Origin: Fasciolopsis buskii
Taxonomy: Eukaryota > Platyhelminthes > Trematoda > Plagiorchiida > Fasciolidae
Length of the DNA: 64,000 nt
Assembly: GCA_008360955.1 (NCBI GenBank)
Contig: LUCM01004871.1
Coordinates: forward strand, 193,352 to 257,351
Direction of reading: 5' to 3'
Part shown: in pieces, positions 38,363 to 50,760 of the stretch
Numbering within the stretch: position 1 is the stretch's first letter
Layout: the number at the start of each line of letters is the position of its first letter
The notes under the pieces: generated by a model
The model's database searches: none
What the model saw: the letters and a program-made list of their open reading frames with translations, nothing else
Told to the model about the DNA's origin: nothing
Program-made: the position numbers and the translations under genes

Positions 38363-39078
38363 TCATTCTTGCATTTCGGAATCCGCCTGAAGGCCTAAGC
38401 GATCCACATCCTCTTTAACTAAGTCCAGCTGGTCACCGAAGCGACATTCCCAATCTAAGCTAATCAACGACATCAAGCTTCCTCTTGTTAATTTCGTTCT
38501 GGATCGGGGGAGTAAGTGGCTAAACAACTGTAGGCGACGTCTTTGGAGAAACCAGAGGAGTCGTTCGACGTCCATACATTACCAACGCACGGTGGCCCTT
38601 GAGGAGTGATTAAACCAACGAATTTTTCTTATACAGAGCCGGTTTCATTGGCGGAAACTTTCCAACCCATTTACATCGCTAACCCTTAACAGTCAAGTTT
38701 CCCATGAATACTCAGGAACCCAGCGGACGGTTGTTTGGTGAACGAGCAGCTTCATGTGGAAGCCTGCTCCACGACGAGAATACAGTGTCTTTCAAAGCTC
38801 TAGGGCTGTTCTCCTGTTGTGGTCTACAAGCAATATGACCTCGACCCTGGTCTGGCCGTTTGATTGGATAGTAGAACCAGGATACATGAAGTGATGCATG
38901 TGTACCAAATTTCCTCTGGTGATGTGGATCTCTTGTGAAGGGTCCCGCGAAGCCGATAGAAGTTCGTTCCTGAATTTCTTATCTCCAAACCAATGGGGAT
39001 CTCGGCTAGCCAAGATGCAATCGCGTTTGATAGGGCTTGAGCGTAGTCCAGGATCGCTAGCTTGGACAAACCCGTTCT
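38363..39078 (-). pseudogene. Reverse transcriptase C-terminal half relic of LINE A
   Basis: The palm motif is altered from YADD to YAQA. Downstream blocks YPGSTIQSNGQ, TVRW and VERLLWFLQRRRLQLFSHLL are typical of the thumb and C-terminal region of fluke RTE-like elements. The product would be inactive. Its C-terminal blocks differ from those of LINE B (which has HYLRWLGH and PGWGPLD), so A and B are different subfamilies. Confidence 0.65.
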
Positions 39079-39089
39079 GTAGTACAAAC

Positions 39090-39480
39090 CGGGTTTTTGA
39101 TGTGTTGAAAGATGAAGCTGGAAGCTAGTTCATGGTCTTTGCCATTGCTGTTTCTCGGCACGCTGCCATGGTATGCTCAGGAGTCATCAGTGGACGATGC
39201 TTAGGGAGAACGCACCAAAATACAATCGTTCTAGTGGGCTGTCCTACCACCGTCGGAATTTCAGCTGGTGATTTCTGTGGTGCTGAAAGCAGGCGCTAAT
39301 AGCGATCAGTCGATTGATATCGGCGAACATGACCAGGCGGTCATCGCTTTCGTATAACTCACGGAGGCCACGTCTCCCTGGGATGTGATGGGTAGGCGTG
39401 GTGAGTTCACGTGCAAGCCACTTGATGTAGTTCGGTACATCATGCTAGCCTGCATAGACAAGCAAGCAAGCAAGATATTC
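39090..39480 (-). pseudogene. Endonuclease (APE-type) domain relic of LINE A
   Basis: The conserved spacing GxRGxxxxxxxDRLxxFAxxNRL...FQHxxxH, then DGGRTA and a degraded QIDHVLVRS-like stretch, matches the second half of the apurinic-type endonuclease of RTE LINEs, which nicks the target site. The catalytic DH pair is represented by KDHE near 39130. Several frame changes prevent a continuous protein. Confidence 0.65.
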
Positions 39481-42204
39481 CTCGAAGGCGATTGAACGGA
39501 ATGTATTCCACTTACCGGGTTATTTCCAACCTTGTGTATAAACCCATTAGTTGTAAATACAACTAGAATTTGTTTCCCTTCTGTGGTGGTCTTCTTGTTT
39601 ACTTAGAGTGCGTAGCTTGGGTCGGTCAGTAATTACTGGTAATGCGTATCCAAGTAAAAATATTGCAGTACATTCATACACTGGTCCCATGCGGATGTTC
39701 TAGTATTCTACAATTAGAAAAATGTTGAATCATGGAATATGGTTGACCAAAATCTGAATTTTGTTGTACCATGCATCTTTAACGATTGAATAGGCATAAT
39801 GATTTGGAACATAGACTGATAAGACAGATACGTTAAATGGAGTGCTCCTAAGCTCTAATGTTCATTGTGATGGAGGCATCATAAAGTCCAGCACTGCTTC
39901 TGCACCACTATGATGCAGCCACAGAACCTAGCCCTCTGAAAGACTTTCACAAGTCGGCTCCCGGAGGTGAGTAGGCCTACTTCGGACAGACAACCTAGTA
40001 TGAATCTCGCATTCGTAGAACGTGATCACGGAGATGCACTCGCTGCCCGTATCCAGGATATTTCTGACTTTTCAACAGGGTATACGGAAATATAATTTTA
40101 TGTTTAGGTTTGGATGCCCGATTTGCTTTTGTGTCACTCCTGACTTTGGAGAGCATGGCATGATGAGAGCAAACTTTTTACCCGAAACCGATGGAGGTAT
40201 TTGAAAATATTGTACAAAATGACCTCTACGGTGTCACTGGAATTTTGTTCGAAGTAGCATCCATACCTCAGACACAACCAAATGTTTGGATCTAGTGACC
40301 TATCAAGCGGTTCATATCCGTATTGGTGCCAGTAAAGAACCCGCAAAGCCCAGTGCATCTGACGTACTCTCAGTAAATAGATGCCGATGCCTCACTAGAA
40401 GTTTACTCGCCATCTGGTTGAACTGACTGCATCCTAGGGCGTCATGCTACACTGTTGACTAAACGAATTTCCTTGGTGTCCTTTGGATCCAGCACATCGC
40501 GTCCGCCTATCCGGGAGTTTACGTATGCAGGAAGGTGTCTTATCAGAGTTTTAAAGTTTTGGTTACTCTTAGTTTGGTTTAGCCCGTATGTCGAGCGGTT
40601 TTCCCGGCGTGCGGTTGCTGGTGACTGCCTCAACTCTCTACGATCTGTGGGAATTCATCCTGTGATATAGCTCAAACAAATAACTTTCCACGTCTAACAC
40701 ATTCCCAAATTCATTTATGCGCTTGTGGACATCTGTGGTCATGAAATGTAACATAAGTCTGACATCTTTCATGTCTCGAGATGATTATTTGATGCGTATT
40801 TCCATTATTATTGTAATAACAAAGTATATCGTTTTCAGGAGGAAGGTAAGACCAGACGAAGACTGTAAAATGGGTAGGTCAACCGGCAGCTCGATATTCA
40901 GGTTGAGATGCCATGATGTTGATCTCTTGATTATCGGCGTCCAAGCAGTTACAATCGAAAACACGATATTTCGTCTCATACTCAAGCGGGAAGTGTCTTA
41001 CGTAGCATTTCCGAGTGTCATATTCTTATAGAAGGTCTCAATGATTTTCAACCTTATTGGGTTTTTTGCTTATGTGAAATTTCGCAATTTTATTTCCGTT
41101 TCAAACGAGCTCAAAATAGCTGTTTTGTAGATGTATGTGATTTGGGAATAACATCCTATGCTTTCGTGATGATCCGGTTGTCCTTGTAGTCTTTGTTGAT
41201 GCACGCGGTGCCATTTCAAGAAGGATTTTGAGAAACCGTCATATTGGATTCAGAAGTGACTATGTGAATTTAGATTGCTGTATGCTTAATCTGAGAACAA
41301 AAGAGTATGACTAGTCCCGAATTTGTTCGAATCATCTGAATGGCCGATTGTTTTCGGTGATTTTTGGTCAAACGCCCGAATAGTGTTGAGCGTGATCTGA
41401 GCCGTTTTTGGACTTTACCTGGCCGTGATTTACGCTAGCAAAACCATCGGACGAAACTGAAACTGCCGTGCACCACTTCCACGTTTTCTTAATGGTGACT
41501 TGAATACCGATAGCTCGTGATGAATGGTTTCGTAAACTGGAGTGATTTGTGCTAAACTAAAGGACTTTTGCAGTTCAAGTTTTGGAGAATGTCCATTCAG
41601 TTGGTCGGTTCGATACGGGCAAAAAGTGACTTTTATTTGACAGATATTAACTCGCCAATTCAAGCCACAGTTCACAATTTGATAGCGTGCTACCGCACTT
41701 TTGGTATCATGATATTACAATGATATTTCTTTCCGATTCTTTGATAGTCTTTGTATCTTTTACCTGACCCCGGAAACAGTGTTGCTGCTCTGAGGTACTA
41801 CATTCTCGTTCTTTAGAATAAACACTTCCATATTCATATGTTGTATTAACGAATATATACGTTTACGTCTGAAAATTCTTGACACTTCAAATGATGAGAT
41901 CCTAATCGACTAAACAAATAGGTTCACGTAATAGTCTGCTTCCTATGTAAGATGAAGAATATGTTTTCATCCAGTAAACCACGTTTTGTTGTCAAGCGTA
42001 AACACTCAGGTTTGTAGAAGTAAGGCAACACGGAAGATAATATCAGTAACGTGGGGCCTCCGTGAATTAGAATAACATCTTTCTCTCTCCTGTTCCTCTT
42101 AGATTTCAGAAGATGATGCAGGTTTTTGCCCTGAACGATGGGTTGTTAGACTGGAATTTGAGTTTTAACAACTGTCAGTTTAAAGTAGAACTATTCTTAT
42201 TTTC
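39481..42204. other. No gene recognised
   Basis: A frame near 40717-41031 includes a splice-like acceptor and donor seven bases apart (see findings). Otherwise nothing supportable. Confidence 0.45.
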
Positions 42205-42475
42205 AGTTTTTCCGAATGATTTGTCGCATTTGAGAACCGTAGAAGCACTGTACATGTTTTATCTTTGTTAGAAATCAGCAGCAGCGAATATCCACCGCAT
42301 CGGAACTGAGGCTTGATCCCGGGACGAACAATACCGAGTTGAACGCCCCAGCCACTAGTCTAGCCCACGCTGGTTGTTGACAGTTTATGAAACGTCAAAA
42401 CCACGCGATATAGCCCTCTTATCCATTACTGGATCTTGCGGGCCACAGACCTGCTATCGACCACCATCAACTATT
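42205..42475 (-). mobile_element. HH-SINE copy 4, strongly diverged
   Basis: On the minus strand it has traces of the leader (to about 42475), an A-box-like 'tagtggctggggcg', a B-box-like 'gggatcaagcctc', a degraded ribozyme (42286-42245) and a tail. It is the most diverged copy that still keeps the family order. Confidence 0.65.
42245..42286 (-). ncRNA. Dead hammerhead relic in HH-SINE copy 4
   Basis: The core reads CTGCTGA (A6 changed to C) and the GAAA box reads AAAA (G12 changed to A). Stem II pairing is lost. Stem III is still a palindrome (ACATGT), the cleavage base is A, and CAGTGC of stem I is intact. Two invariant core bases are lost, so no activity is expected. Confidence 0.65.
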
Positions 42476-44398
42476 TTCGTAATCGAAAGTTCTCTTGTAC
42501 GTCGAACGTTTGCCGAAAATTGATAAAAGCATCATCATAGGCAATATTTCGAGGTTCGTCAACTTGTCTTGTATCATCAGCCTGGAAGCAAGACACAGAT
42601 CAATTTAAAACTGAAAGAAAAGTTATCACTATGGCCTGAGTCGTTATCAGAGGACATATCATATGCTGTATTTGGTCATAAATGAAATATCGAAAGCAAT
42701 CCGGTTTTCTATCGTTCTTGTTCCGCTATCTGAAGTTGTTCTGTTTTGGCTTTATTCCCTTGAACCATAGTCACGTAAGACTATTCAAGGATACTTTTCC
42801 GTACAACCGTTCGCCTATCACACTCACTCGAATTCCGTCTATTCCACTCTTTTACCATCATCGCCTCTGGCATTTCTTGTTCACCAATCCCTTGAGACTA
42901 TGATGGGCATAGTGAGTTAACTTGGCAACACAGAGCAGTTCGTTTCTAGCGCCTTACATTCAATCATACTCAGAGAAGAACGCCGAGAACACCAAAGCGT
43001 GAATGTAATTATCACAACGAAACAAGCAGTCATCGTTACCAAGCCAGTTTTGGTGAGCTATGGATGAGGACTGGTTGTTTTTGCTGCAGGCTAGGTGATC
43101 CGAATCGTTCATACTACTTCGGCTATCATTCGTGTTCGCAATGAGGTCAATGCTGACAATTGAGAGTACGGTTATCAATCCCATCGTTCCCATTTACACC
43201 ACCACTGTCATCATTGTTTGGACAATCCAGTCTAACACAACAAACCATTAGTTTTCGGAAGGAAGATCAAAAGGTTTCATTCGACTGAAAAGAGAAACAT
43301 ACTGGAAATCTGTTAGGTTGAGGGTGAGTTTTTTCGCTTGAATCTTTCTACCTCCTTCGTCACAAATAAAACAAAAAGTGCCATCCCCAAGAAAGAATCA
43401 ACTCCAATTGTAGACTTCCAAATGTGAAAAACCTGCCGAGTGCAAAGTGGAACTCATGAGATTCGCGTCCAAATACAACGATTTTGGCCGTTTTTAACTA
43501 ACCTTTGATGCGGCTAACTGCCCCCAAGTCTTCCTAGTACATAAAGGTGTAGTGTTTAAAATCGCCGAATTAGTAAGAAACTTCGGTATAAATCCAACCT
43601 AAACCAACTTGTTTAGACAAACGAACAAATACGGTAATACTTTAGGGTTTATTGTGAAACCGCATTGACTTACGTTCAGTGGTGTTACCCAAGTGGTCAG
43701 CATCGTAGTCTCCAAACGAATATCGAGGATTCAGATGGTTCTGAAAATGTACTCACGGTCTTTTATCGTTTGTATAAATTAAATGAAAATCAGTGGAAAG
43801 AAAACTGTCCCGAGAAAGGTTACCTGAAATAACTGATCAGTCGATTTGTGTAGATAAACGACAAAGTAAATAGTGGTAAACGCCAGGTTGACAATCGAAA
43901 TAAATTCAGCGTTCACCGAAACATCCAGAACACGTTTTGGGACAAGCTATTGTGGTTTCCTGCTTCTCATTTCAATACAACCGAGGGAATGGATGTTTGG
44001 TCCCTGTTCCTCATAAGACTGAGGAGCGGTTGACGAAAGCATGAACCCAAATCGAGAATCAGTCCTTTGCACGGTGCAAAGTGTGTCCGTTATGTCGCAA
44101 AGCAACAAAACGTTGGACAAAAGTGGTGATATGTGAAACAAAGAACGATCAGCATACAAGTGCCCCACGGTCAACCGACAATGTCGTGTTCTGATACAAT
44201 GACTTTACTCGAAGCAGAACTCACTTTGTATCGGTTTCTTGGTACATTCCCAACTTTATTCAGGCCAAATAAACTCAATCGCTCGCACCTTCATCGGCCT
44301 GACATCGACGATCGTCAGTCATTTGGTTATCCAAAATCAACTGATTTTCTAGCTCATTGCCAATTATCTGGCGCGCTTCAATTGTTCAAACCATTTTT

Positions 44399-44401
<3 letters not shown>

Positions 44402-44438
<37 letters not shown>
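44402..44438. repeat. (AT)n microsatellite
   Basis: About eighteen AT units. Confidence 0.95.
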
Positions 44439-44440
<2 letters not shown>

Positions 44441-47400
44441 ACATTATGCTCAAACCATTCGGAAATGTCGTTCAGCTAATTTATTGATATCTCTTTTGCG
44501 CAATTATGAATCCTCCTGATTCATTTTACATGGACACATTTGTGCATGCATGCTGTAAGGTTCACTAGCTATCAGTGTATTCCTGTGCAATTTACGAGTA
44601 GTTGTCCTTTTGCAATTAGGAATAATTTTTGACACAAATTCGACTGAACATGGGAAATAGCACAGTGATGTCACTGTGTTAGGCTGGGAAAAATGCAGTT
44701 ATAATGTGAATAAATAGTTGGAGTGAACTAAATCGTCGTGCTTTATCCTTTTTTCCCTTTTCAGTCATCTTATCAGGACAATATTTAAGTTAATAATACT
44801 ATCATTCCCCGGTCCAAATGGAAAGTAATCAGATTTTCGGTCACGTCAATTGAACGTTTTGCATTTCATCACACTCAGTATATTACCCGGTCTTAGGACC
44901 CAACTCGGCCAAGTGTGTTGACTGGATAGTGTCCCTGGCCAACTCTCCTTTCCTTTCATGGAAGCACAGACGAGAAACGAGCCCATAGGTGGAAGCTGTC
45001 ATGTGAGGTACCTGGGTAAGTACTACCCGTGTGAGCAGTTTTCGATAAACTCCATATTCACACTGTTGTCAACCAGACAAAAAATTTGTTTCTTCCAAAC
45101 CAAATTTTCAGTTCTGTTCTGTATTGGTTGGTGTTTCCTTTTTGTTTATCATTACCTGTGGCTTATTCATTTACAGTTCCGTACTGTGTACATATTCATC
45201 TCACAATATATAATCCCACCCTTCCATGTGATAAATCAAATGAATAATGTAAGTATCCTTTTCAAAAAACAGTAAAATTCAGAACTTTATTCCACTTGAA
45301 ACACTCTACACTTCTGTGATTCAAAGTTTGAGTTTTGAAAACGTTGATGAAATGAATAAAGGAAGTTGTAGAAAAAGAACACAGAATTTCGATGATTTTC
45401 TCTAGATTTCATTCTTCTTGCAAAAGCACATGCAATCCTATACATATCCAACTACAGTTTCTTCATTTCCATACACACGCATGCATGCACACACAATACA
45501 ATAGGACACCAGAAGAATAATTTAATTTTTGAGAAGAAACGTAATGTTCTCTGAGTCCCTCGGTTTCTCTCCTGAGCAAATCAAAAGAAAAATGAGAACA
45601 GGCACTTATTGTGATAAGTTGTTCTTTCCGAAACTTCGAGTCACGAGAATGCAATTGTACCGTTTCAAAGACAACATTACCTAAGCAACAGCAAAACTTG
45701 GTGGACTGAATAGGAATTTGACGAGTAGACGGTTTTTAGAGGCATATGCCAAAATTCAGTGGTGTATTGCCAACACGGAAAAGGTAGCAGCGGTGATCGC
45801 ATGGCCAAAATCGTGCCATTTTGATTCCGGGTTCGAATAATGGAACACTGATTCATCCGGTTATTCGTTTGGCATCCGTTGAATGTCTGCGGTCCTGTTC
45901 AAAGAATAACTTGCTAATGCGGGACGTTTATGAAAGCATCTGGCTGCAAAAGTGTCACCTCAAAGAATTTCGGCGATATCATCACCTCCGCGTGCAACAT
46001 AACAAATTTTCCCCCATTTTATATGAGGAATCGTGCCAGTTGCATGGATACCTTTTTGCCTTACTGTAGTCGCTGCTGAGATGAAATTACGTCGGAAAAT
46101 CGGATATTTATTCGAGATATGAACGTCTTACGCGCTCGATTTCTGCCCGAGTGAAACTAGACACCAGCATGTACGGTGGATTTCCGCTCGATCACGTCGG
46201 CAGATGTTGGGAAAATAATCTGTACGAGGATTTGGTTAACTTAGTTTTTAATCAAGAACTTCTCGAGTTTCATAATGGTCATTTGTTCACCTTCTGGCAG
46301 CTTACGAGTTGGAATGCCCCGAACGATTGCCGATGAGCTATCTGAACGTCATGACAACAAAAAGATTCTGATTGGACGAAGTGTGAAATACGACATAATC
46401 GCACTGAACATTAGCATGTATTGCAACTATTCTCCTAAATATTCATACGACATCGTTCAGTAATGAGTCATTCATCGAATCAGAGGTTAAGTACATCGGA
46501 ATGTGGTTTTGTTACGAATACCATTATTCGATATTGTCCATTAATGCATGAACCCTTTTAAAGCTTACATCCATAAAGTGTCGACGTAATAGGGCAAAAA
46601 ACCCACCGCACAGCTCGGTAGCTAGCTTCATTCGTACAAAAAATCCAGGAGAATACGACACATTTATCGTGACACCAGATTAGATTCGCTGTCACAATTT
46701 CGTTTCAGCAACAGCTACGTCGGTAAATTTCGATGTTTCGGTGATGAACAAGATCGTCGAAGTAATTGGCACGAATGGTTGTTTTGTTTTGCACGGAAAT
46801 GGTAATACTGAAAAGATTTATGAAGCACAACACTTTCCTGGTGGAGTGCATTATCATCAAAACGGATTCAGCGCTCACGCGCACGAGTTGGTTAGGTGTG
46901 AAGACAGATGGAATCATAAGCAAGTATTGCGTCTTGCTTCATAGTTAAAAAAGTAAACGGCAAGAATGAAACATGGTTGAATCTGCCCTCATGGAATCAT
47001 GTGCATCCACATCGAAAAGAGCCAAACCATAGTTGATAACGAAAAGCCCTAGGCCTTCAATACATGCTCGACGACATATGAAGCTTACATTTTTTACTGA
47101 CAGGTCGAGCATTGAAACTGCATGACTAACCAGTCTATCTGGAGCGCTAACTTCACGGGCGTATTCACCTGGGGTAAGTTTAATTGATTTATCTTTTCGT
47201 TATTCAAAATGCAATCCTTGTTGCCGGACTCTAACCGATAACCTTTCGCGTACCGAGCAGGCTTATAAAGCACTTATCTGTCACGGCCACTTCTCTCTGG
47301 AACCTAAATTCTTCGGGCGGGAACCTAGTATTATTCAGTCGTTAGTATAATAACAACCTATGAATTGATTATCGATTAGATCCCGTCTCCCTGAGTCTAC

Positions 47401-49119
47401 TTTTGAGTGAGTAGTATGTAGTTGGATTTCCCATTCTACTTAAGAAATGACTTGTCATGTAGCTCAAAAAAGTTTACAATTAAATAACGTTTTACTGCAT
47501 GAATATGGCTGTACATGAAAGTCTCCTCGGGCTACGCAGACCGCTAATCGGAAAGATTTTAGTACAGCCCGATAACAAGGCTTACTATCTCAACAACCTC
47601 AGTGGGTGGACGAGTATCAGAAATTTTGTGCATTCTCGACCAAAAGTTGAAATTCTCAAATTTACAGTCCCATGCCAAAATGATATTGGAATCAGATAAT
47701 GACACGAAAACCAGTTTCCAGGACGGTTACCTGGGAGGTTCGCAACTAAGGTTGCCGTTCATCTAAGCTAGTATCTCGATTTGTCAAACTTATACAACGC
47801 TCTGCAAGCAATCCGAACACGAACCCCACAAAAGAAACATATGGATCATTCTAACGCATACGGTTTGGGGTCGTGAGAATATAACCATAGATTTCTGGGT
47901 CATTTAGGGATGACCTCCGGCTATCACTTAGTAGCCTTGGTCTGTTCTCAGCAGTCTTAATCTCAGTGAAATAAATTTGTGCATATTTGCTAAACAATAC
48001 CGCTTTTGATAACATTCATACCGAGCTGTAAGGACAAGTGGCTTGTTCACAAAAGTCCCAAAAGATGTTTCAGTATTAGAAACAAATAATCATTCTACTG
48101 TGCTAAGAAATTGAAAAATCTCTAAAATTAAATGCTGACCACGAAATGGAGTAGTACAGACCGCGATTTCAATTACGCGCATTGCCATAATTCACTCTGT
48201 ATTTTGATGAGATCACGAACGCGTCCATTTTGACTGAAATATGGACACCTGTGTACCTAAATTCAAGTACAATACGCAAATCTGAAGTGGAACGTCCCGA
48301 AGTGTATCTGAAACGGAGTGGTCGGTTCATTCCGACATAGTCGAGGAATTCTCCACGAATAACTGTAAAAATGCAAACCTCTTAATCCGAGCTGGATTTT
48401 TTTGGACAGCCACGTTTCGTTGACTTTAACCTGAGTATTCTGATGTCTCGTTTTGACAGATTCCAAACGTGAATCACCTTACAGAGGCTCGTTTCGGCAG
48501 GTGTTCCGACTTGCACTTCACAAGCGGACATGCACTTACTTTCACAAAATCCCGAAATAGTTACACGTAATTTCGAAACAACCTCAAAACAACACAGTGT
48601 CGACATCAGAACGGTTGAAAAAAACTTATGTGGACAGTACCATTAGGTGTCCATTGAGGACCAAACCCGTTAACTTTGGAAGAAAAGAGAAATGTAGAAT
48701 CAATTCTGTTGTCATTAGGGATATTTGAACGCAATCAATTAAATGACACCAAACGCACAATCATAAGGTGAGTCACAGTGGGTGGGACATCAACTGTGAC
48801 GTCACTAGGCTATTGGTTGAAAGAAAAAATTTTGTGAGTAGTGGTTTTTCGTGAACGTATCAATAAAAAGAAAAGAAAAAAGAGACCCTCCATGAAAGGA
48901 AATGTAATTTATATTGGGCAAACAGAGAAGAAAAACCAGAGAAAACGGAAAATAACGTGCTGCTAGGCTGCACTGCGATTCTAAATCAATTACACGAATG
49001 AGAGATAAACTCAATTCATGGCAAAAAATGAAAAGAAAAATTAAGCAAAAAGATTTTAAAAGATCGATCAGAATCATCGATCAATCGAAAATGATTATAC
49101 TTATATACATATGTATCTA

Positions 49120-49156
49120 TGAGTCGACTGGCATATATATATGTATGTATATATAG
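49120..49156. repeat. AT-rich (TATA/TATG)n tract
   Basis: Interrupted AT run immediately 3' (minus strand) of the hammerhead at 49202-49244. Confidence 0.75.
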
Positions 49157-49169
49157 AAGCAGAAAGTAG

Positions 49170-49285
49170 TATCTGGATGTGTGAACAAAATTTGCCCGGG
49201 AGCACACGACCGGTTTCGCGGTTATTGTCGCTCGTCAGGTATGCGTACCCGATGCTCTCTTGTCCAAACATTCACATACTTGTAC
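49170..49285 (-). repeat. Hammerhead-bearing repeat, copy 1 (Penelope-type)
   Basis: About 90 bases around the ribozyme match the 57.4 kb locus, including 'aacaaaattt' on the 3' side (minus strand) and 'cgggtacgcatac' on the 5' side. Hammerheads of this very short stem III type are known from terminal repeats of Penelope-like elements. No Penelope protein is visible next to it, so it would be a solo terminal repeat; that origin is an inference. Confidence 0.6.
49202..49244 (-). ncRNA. Hammerhead ribozyme with intact core, minimal stem III
   Basis: On the minus strand, stem I pairs GCATAC (49244-49239) with GTGTGC (49207-49202), six pairs with one G-U. The core CTGACGA is at 49238-49232. Stem II is GCG (49231-49229) with CGC (49220-49218) around an eight-base loop. 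GAAA is at 49217-49214. Stem III is the self-complementary ACCGGT, so a monomer has no loop there and a dimer would pair. The cleavage base is C at 49208. Every invariant base is present. By analogy with known Penelope-type hammerheads, it would cleave best as a dimeric transcript. Confidence 0.85.
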
Positions 49286-49311
49286 ATATATATATATAGA
49301 GAGAGAGAGAT
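49285..49311. repeat. (TA)n(GA)n compound microsatellite
   Basis: TA units pass directly into GA units. Confidence 0.9.
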
Positions 49312-49489
49312 TACACCGGTTTGAGAATAGTATTTGTACAAACGTAGCAACACGTGAATATAACTTAACAGAAAATGAGTGAATTAGGAGGTAAAATAAT
49401 AATAAGCCACAACAATCCAATTGATTTCTTCGGTTTTTAACATCAATATGTTGTTTTTTCTTTTTCAGATTACATTTAAGGATGCTGAG

Positions 49490-49960
49490 GTTTACAAATC
49501 GGCAACTTTGATTCTGAGCCATATTTCTCACTATCTCCAACCAACAGCAATTCCCATCTAATGGGCCCCAACCAGGAAAGCAAGAGGCAGAAACCGAGGC
49601 CAAAACTGAGGCTATCTTCTTCATGCCTCTACGCCTAGTCATAGCCTGACAACCGCGACCCTTCTTTCAGCCTTGTCCAGTACGTTCAGAAAGAGCACGA
49701 AAAAGTAGACGGTAGACAGGCATGCACAGTGAATGTCCAAGCCACCGAAGGTAATGTAGAACAGTTATCTTTATCAGAGATCGGCTGTCTGCACTCAATA
49801 CAAGAAGATGCACTTCACCACTTCCAACCTGGTGTTTCCACCAAACTCGAGCAGTGGTTAGGAAACACCGGTGGTCGAAAACAGAAAGTCCCTGGGCACC
49901 CTCAACACGGATTAGCTAGGTCTCCCAATCCTAGAGCAGAACGCTACGAACTGTGGGATT
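49490..49960 (-). pseudogene. C-terminal region relic of LINE B
   Basis: VFDHRCFLTTARVWW, then VLHYLRWLGHSLCMP, then MKKIASVLASVSASCFPGWGPLD and WLEIVRNMAQNQS are the usual C-terminal blocks of this fluke RTE type. The last part lies in an open frame of 135 codons that runs on past the element's A-rich tail into unrelated DNA. Confidence 0.75.
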
Positions 49961-50019
49961 GTGCACTTCTCCTTTGAGGAAAACCGGATACCATGGCGAC
50001 AGCACAAGTGCAGAAAGTG

Positions 50020-50760
50020 TTCTGGCTTATGCAGTTTGTGATGAGACCTCCTCCCCAATGCCTCCGCCAAATGAGATCAAGCTCCCGAGGTGCTTGAAGC
50101 TATTGACTACCTCTAACCGATCACCAAGAAGGGTGAGTGAAAGTACAGGCTCCTGGCAATCCGGAAGAAGTACCTTGCATTTTGAAGGCGCAAAGAACAC
50201 ATCGTACCTAGATACCTCGGTAGCCAGCCGGTTCAATGGACGCTGAACTCTATGCGTATTTTCACTCAGCAGGGCGTTATCATCCGCATACTCTAAGTCA
50301 AAACTCTATTCCCTGGGAGGAATTCCACCTTTCCGTCTAAAAGACCAGATAAAGCCTTCTGCTGAATACGTTCTAGGAGAGAGCTGCCTTGCCGTGCCCT
50401 ACTGGAGACGACGATGGATGGCGAAAGCTGACCTGGCTTGTGACGGCATAACTCTTAGGATCGACACATAATTCTCAGGTCCTAAATTCGTCAACAAAAA
50501 GTCCCATGTGTAGACCTATCAACAGGGTCAGCGGTCGTTTGAATGTATAAGAACGTGATGATCGTTGACCTTTGGAAAGCAAAACGCTGCTCGAACAACG
50601 GTGCCATGGTGAAGATTTGATCGGTGCATCCACGATCAGCGCGAAAGCCAGTCTGTTCCTCACGAGTTTACCCCTTCACTCGTGTTGTACAACCTGCAAA
50701 GAATAACGGACGAAAGCATCTTTGACGCTATTGGGATTAGGCTAATATCTCTACAGTTAG
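50020..50760 (-). pseudogene. Reverse transcriptase palm relic of LINE B
   Basis: It copies element RNA into DNA in intact relatives. ISLIPIASKMLSSVI (motif of the fingers) is followed by QTGFRADRGCTDQIFT, then a decayed FLYIQTTADPVDR (for the FLDLxxAFDSVDR block, in which one catalytic Asp lies). The catalytic box YADD is intact at 50290-50279, and LNRLATEVSRY and FAPSKCKVLLPD follow. YADD is preserved although other parts are broken by frame changes, so the copy is inactive. Confidence 0.8.

Larger units (their letters stand above)
38290..39480 (-). mobile_element. RTE-like LINE remnant A, internally deleted
   Basis: Read on the minus strand in shifting frames. An endonuclease part (39480 to about 39090) keeps blocks such as SDDRLVMFADINRLIA, FQHHRNH and DGGRTAH, then NSNGKDHELA at the position of the SDH motif. 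It passes directly into the C-terminal half of the reverse transcriptase (ILDYAQALSNAI), then YPGSTIQSNGQTRVEVI, LLRVSDVNGLE and RRRLQLFSHLL, ending near 38363. The stretch that should join them (linker, fingers and palm) is missing, so an internal deletion is inferred near 39090. The YADD catalytic site reads YAQA (39045-39034), and many stops and frame changes are present. Dead and old. Confidence 0.75.
42476..49190. other. No gene recognised; possible exon signals near 45.0-45.2 kb
   Basis: The stretch holds an (AT)n tract at 44402-44438. A gt/ag-bounded, 72-base, stop-free candidate exon at 45177-45248 is noted in the findings. Frames at 45.8-47.0 kb carry no signature that I know. Confidence 0.4.

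Noticed and set aside
45815..45845. B-box-like 'gggttcgaataat', echoed near 23468
   Set aside because: The two sites share only a dozen bases and neither has a convincing A box.
49449..49469. Strong plus-strand splice acceptor 'tttttctttttcag'
   Set aside because: It is the complement of the A-rich tail of LINE B.
49235..49480. N-terminal-looking continuation of the 135-codon frame past the LINE end
   Set aside because: The frame continues beyond the element's A-rich tail into unrelated repeat DNA, so only the part above about 49490 is LINE-derived.
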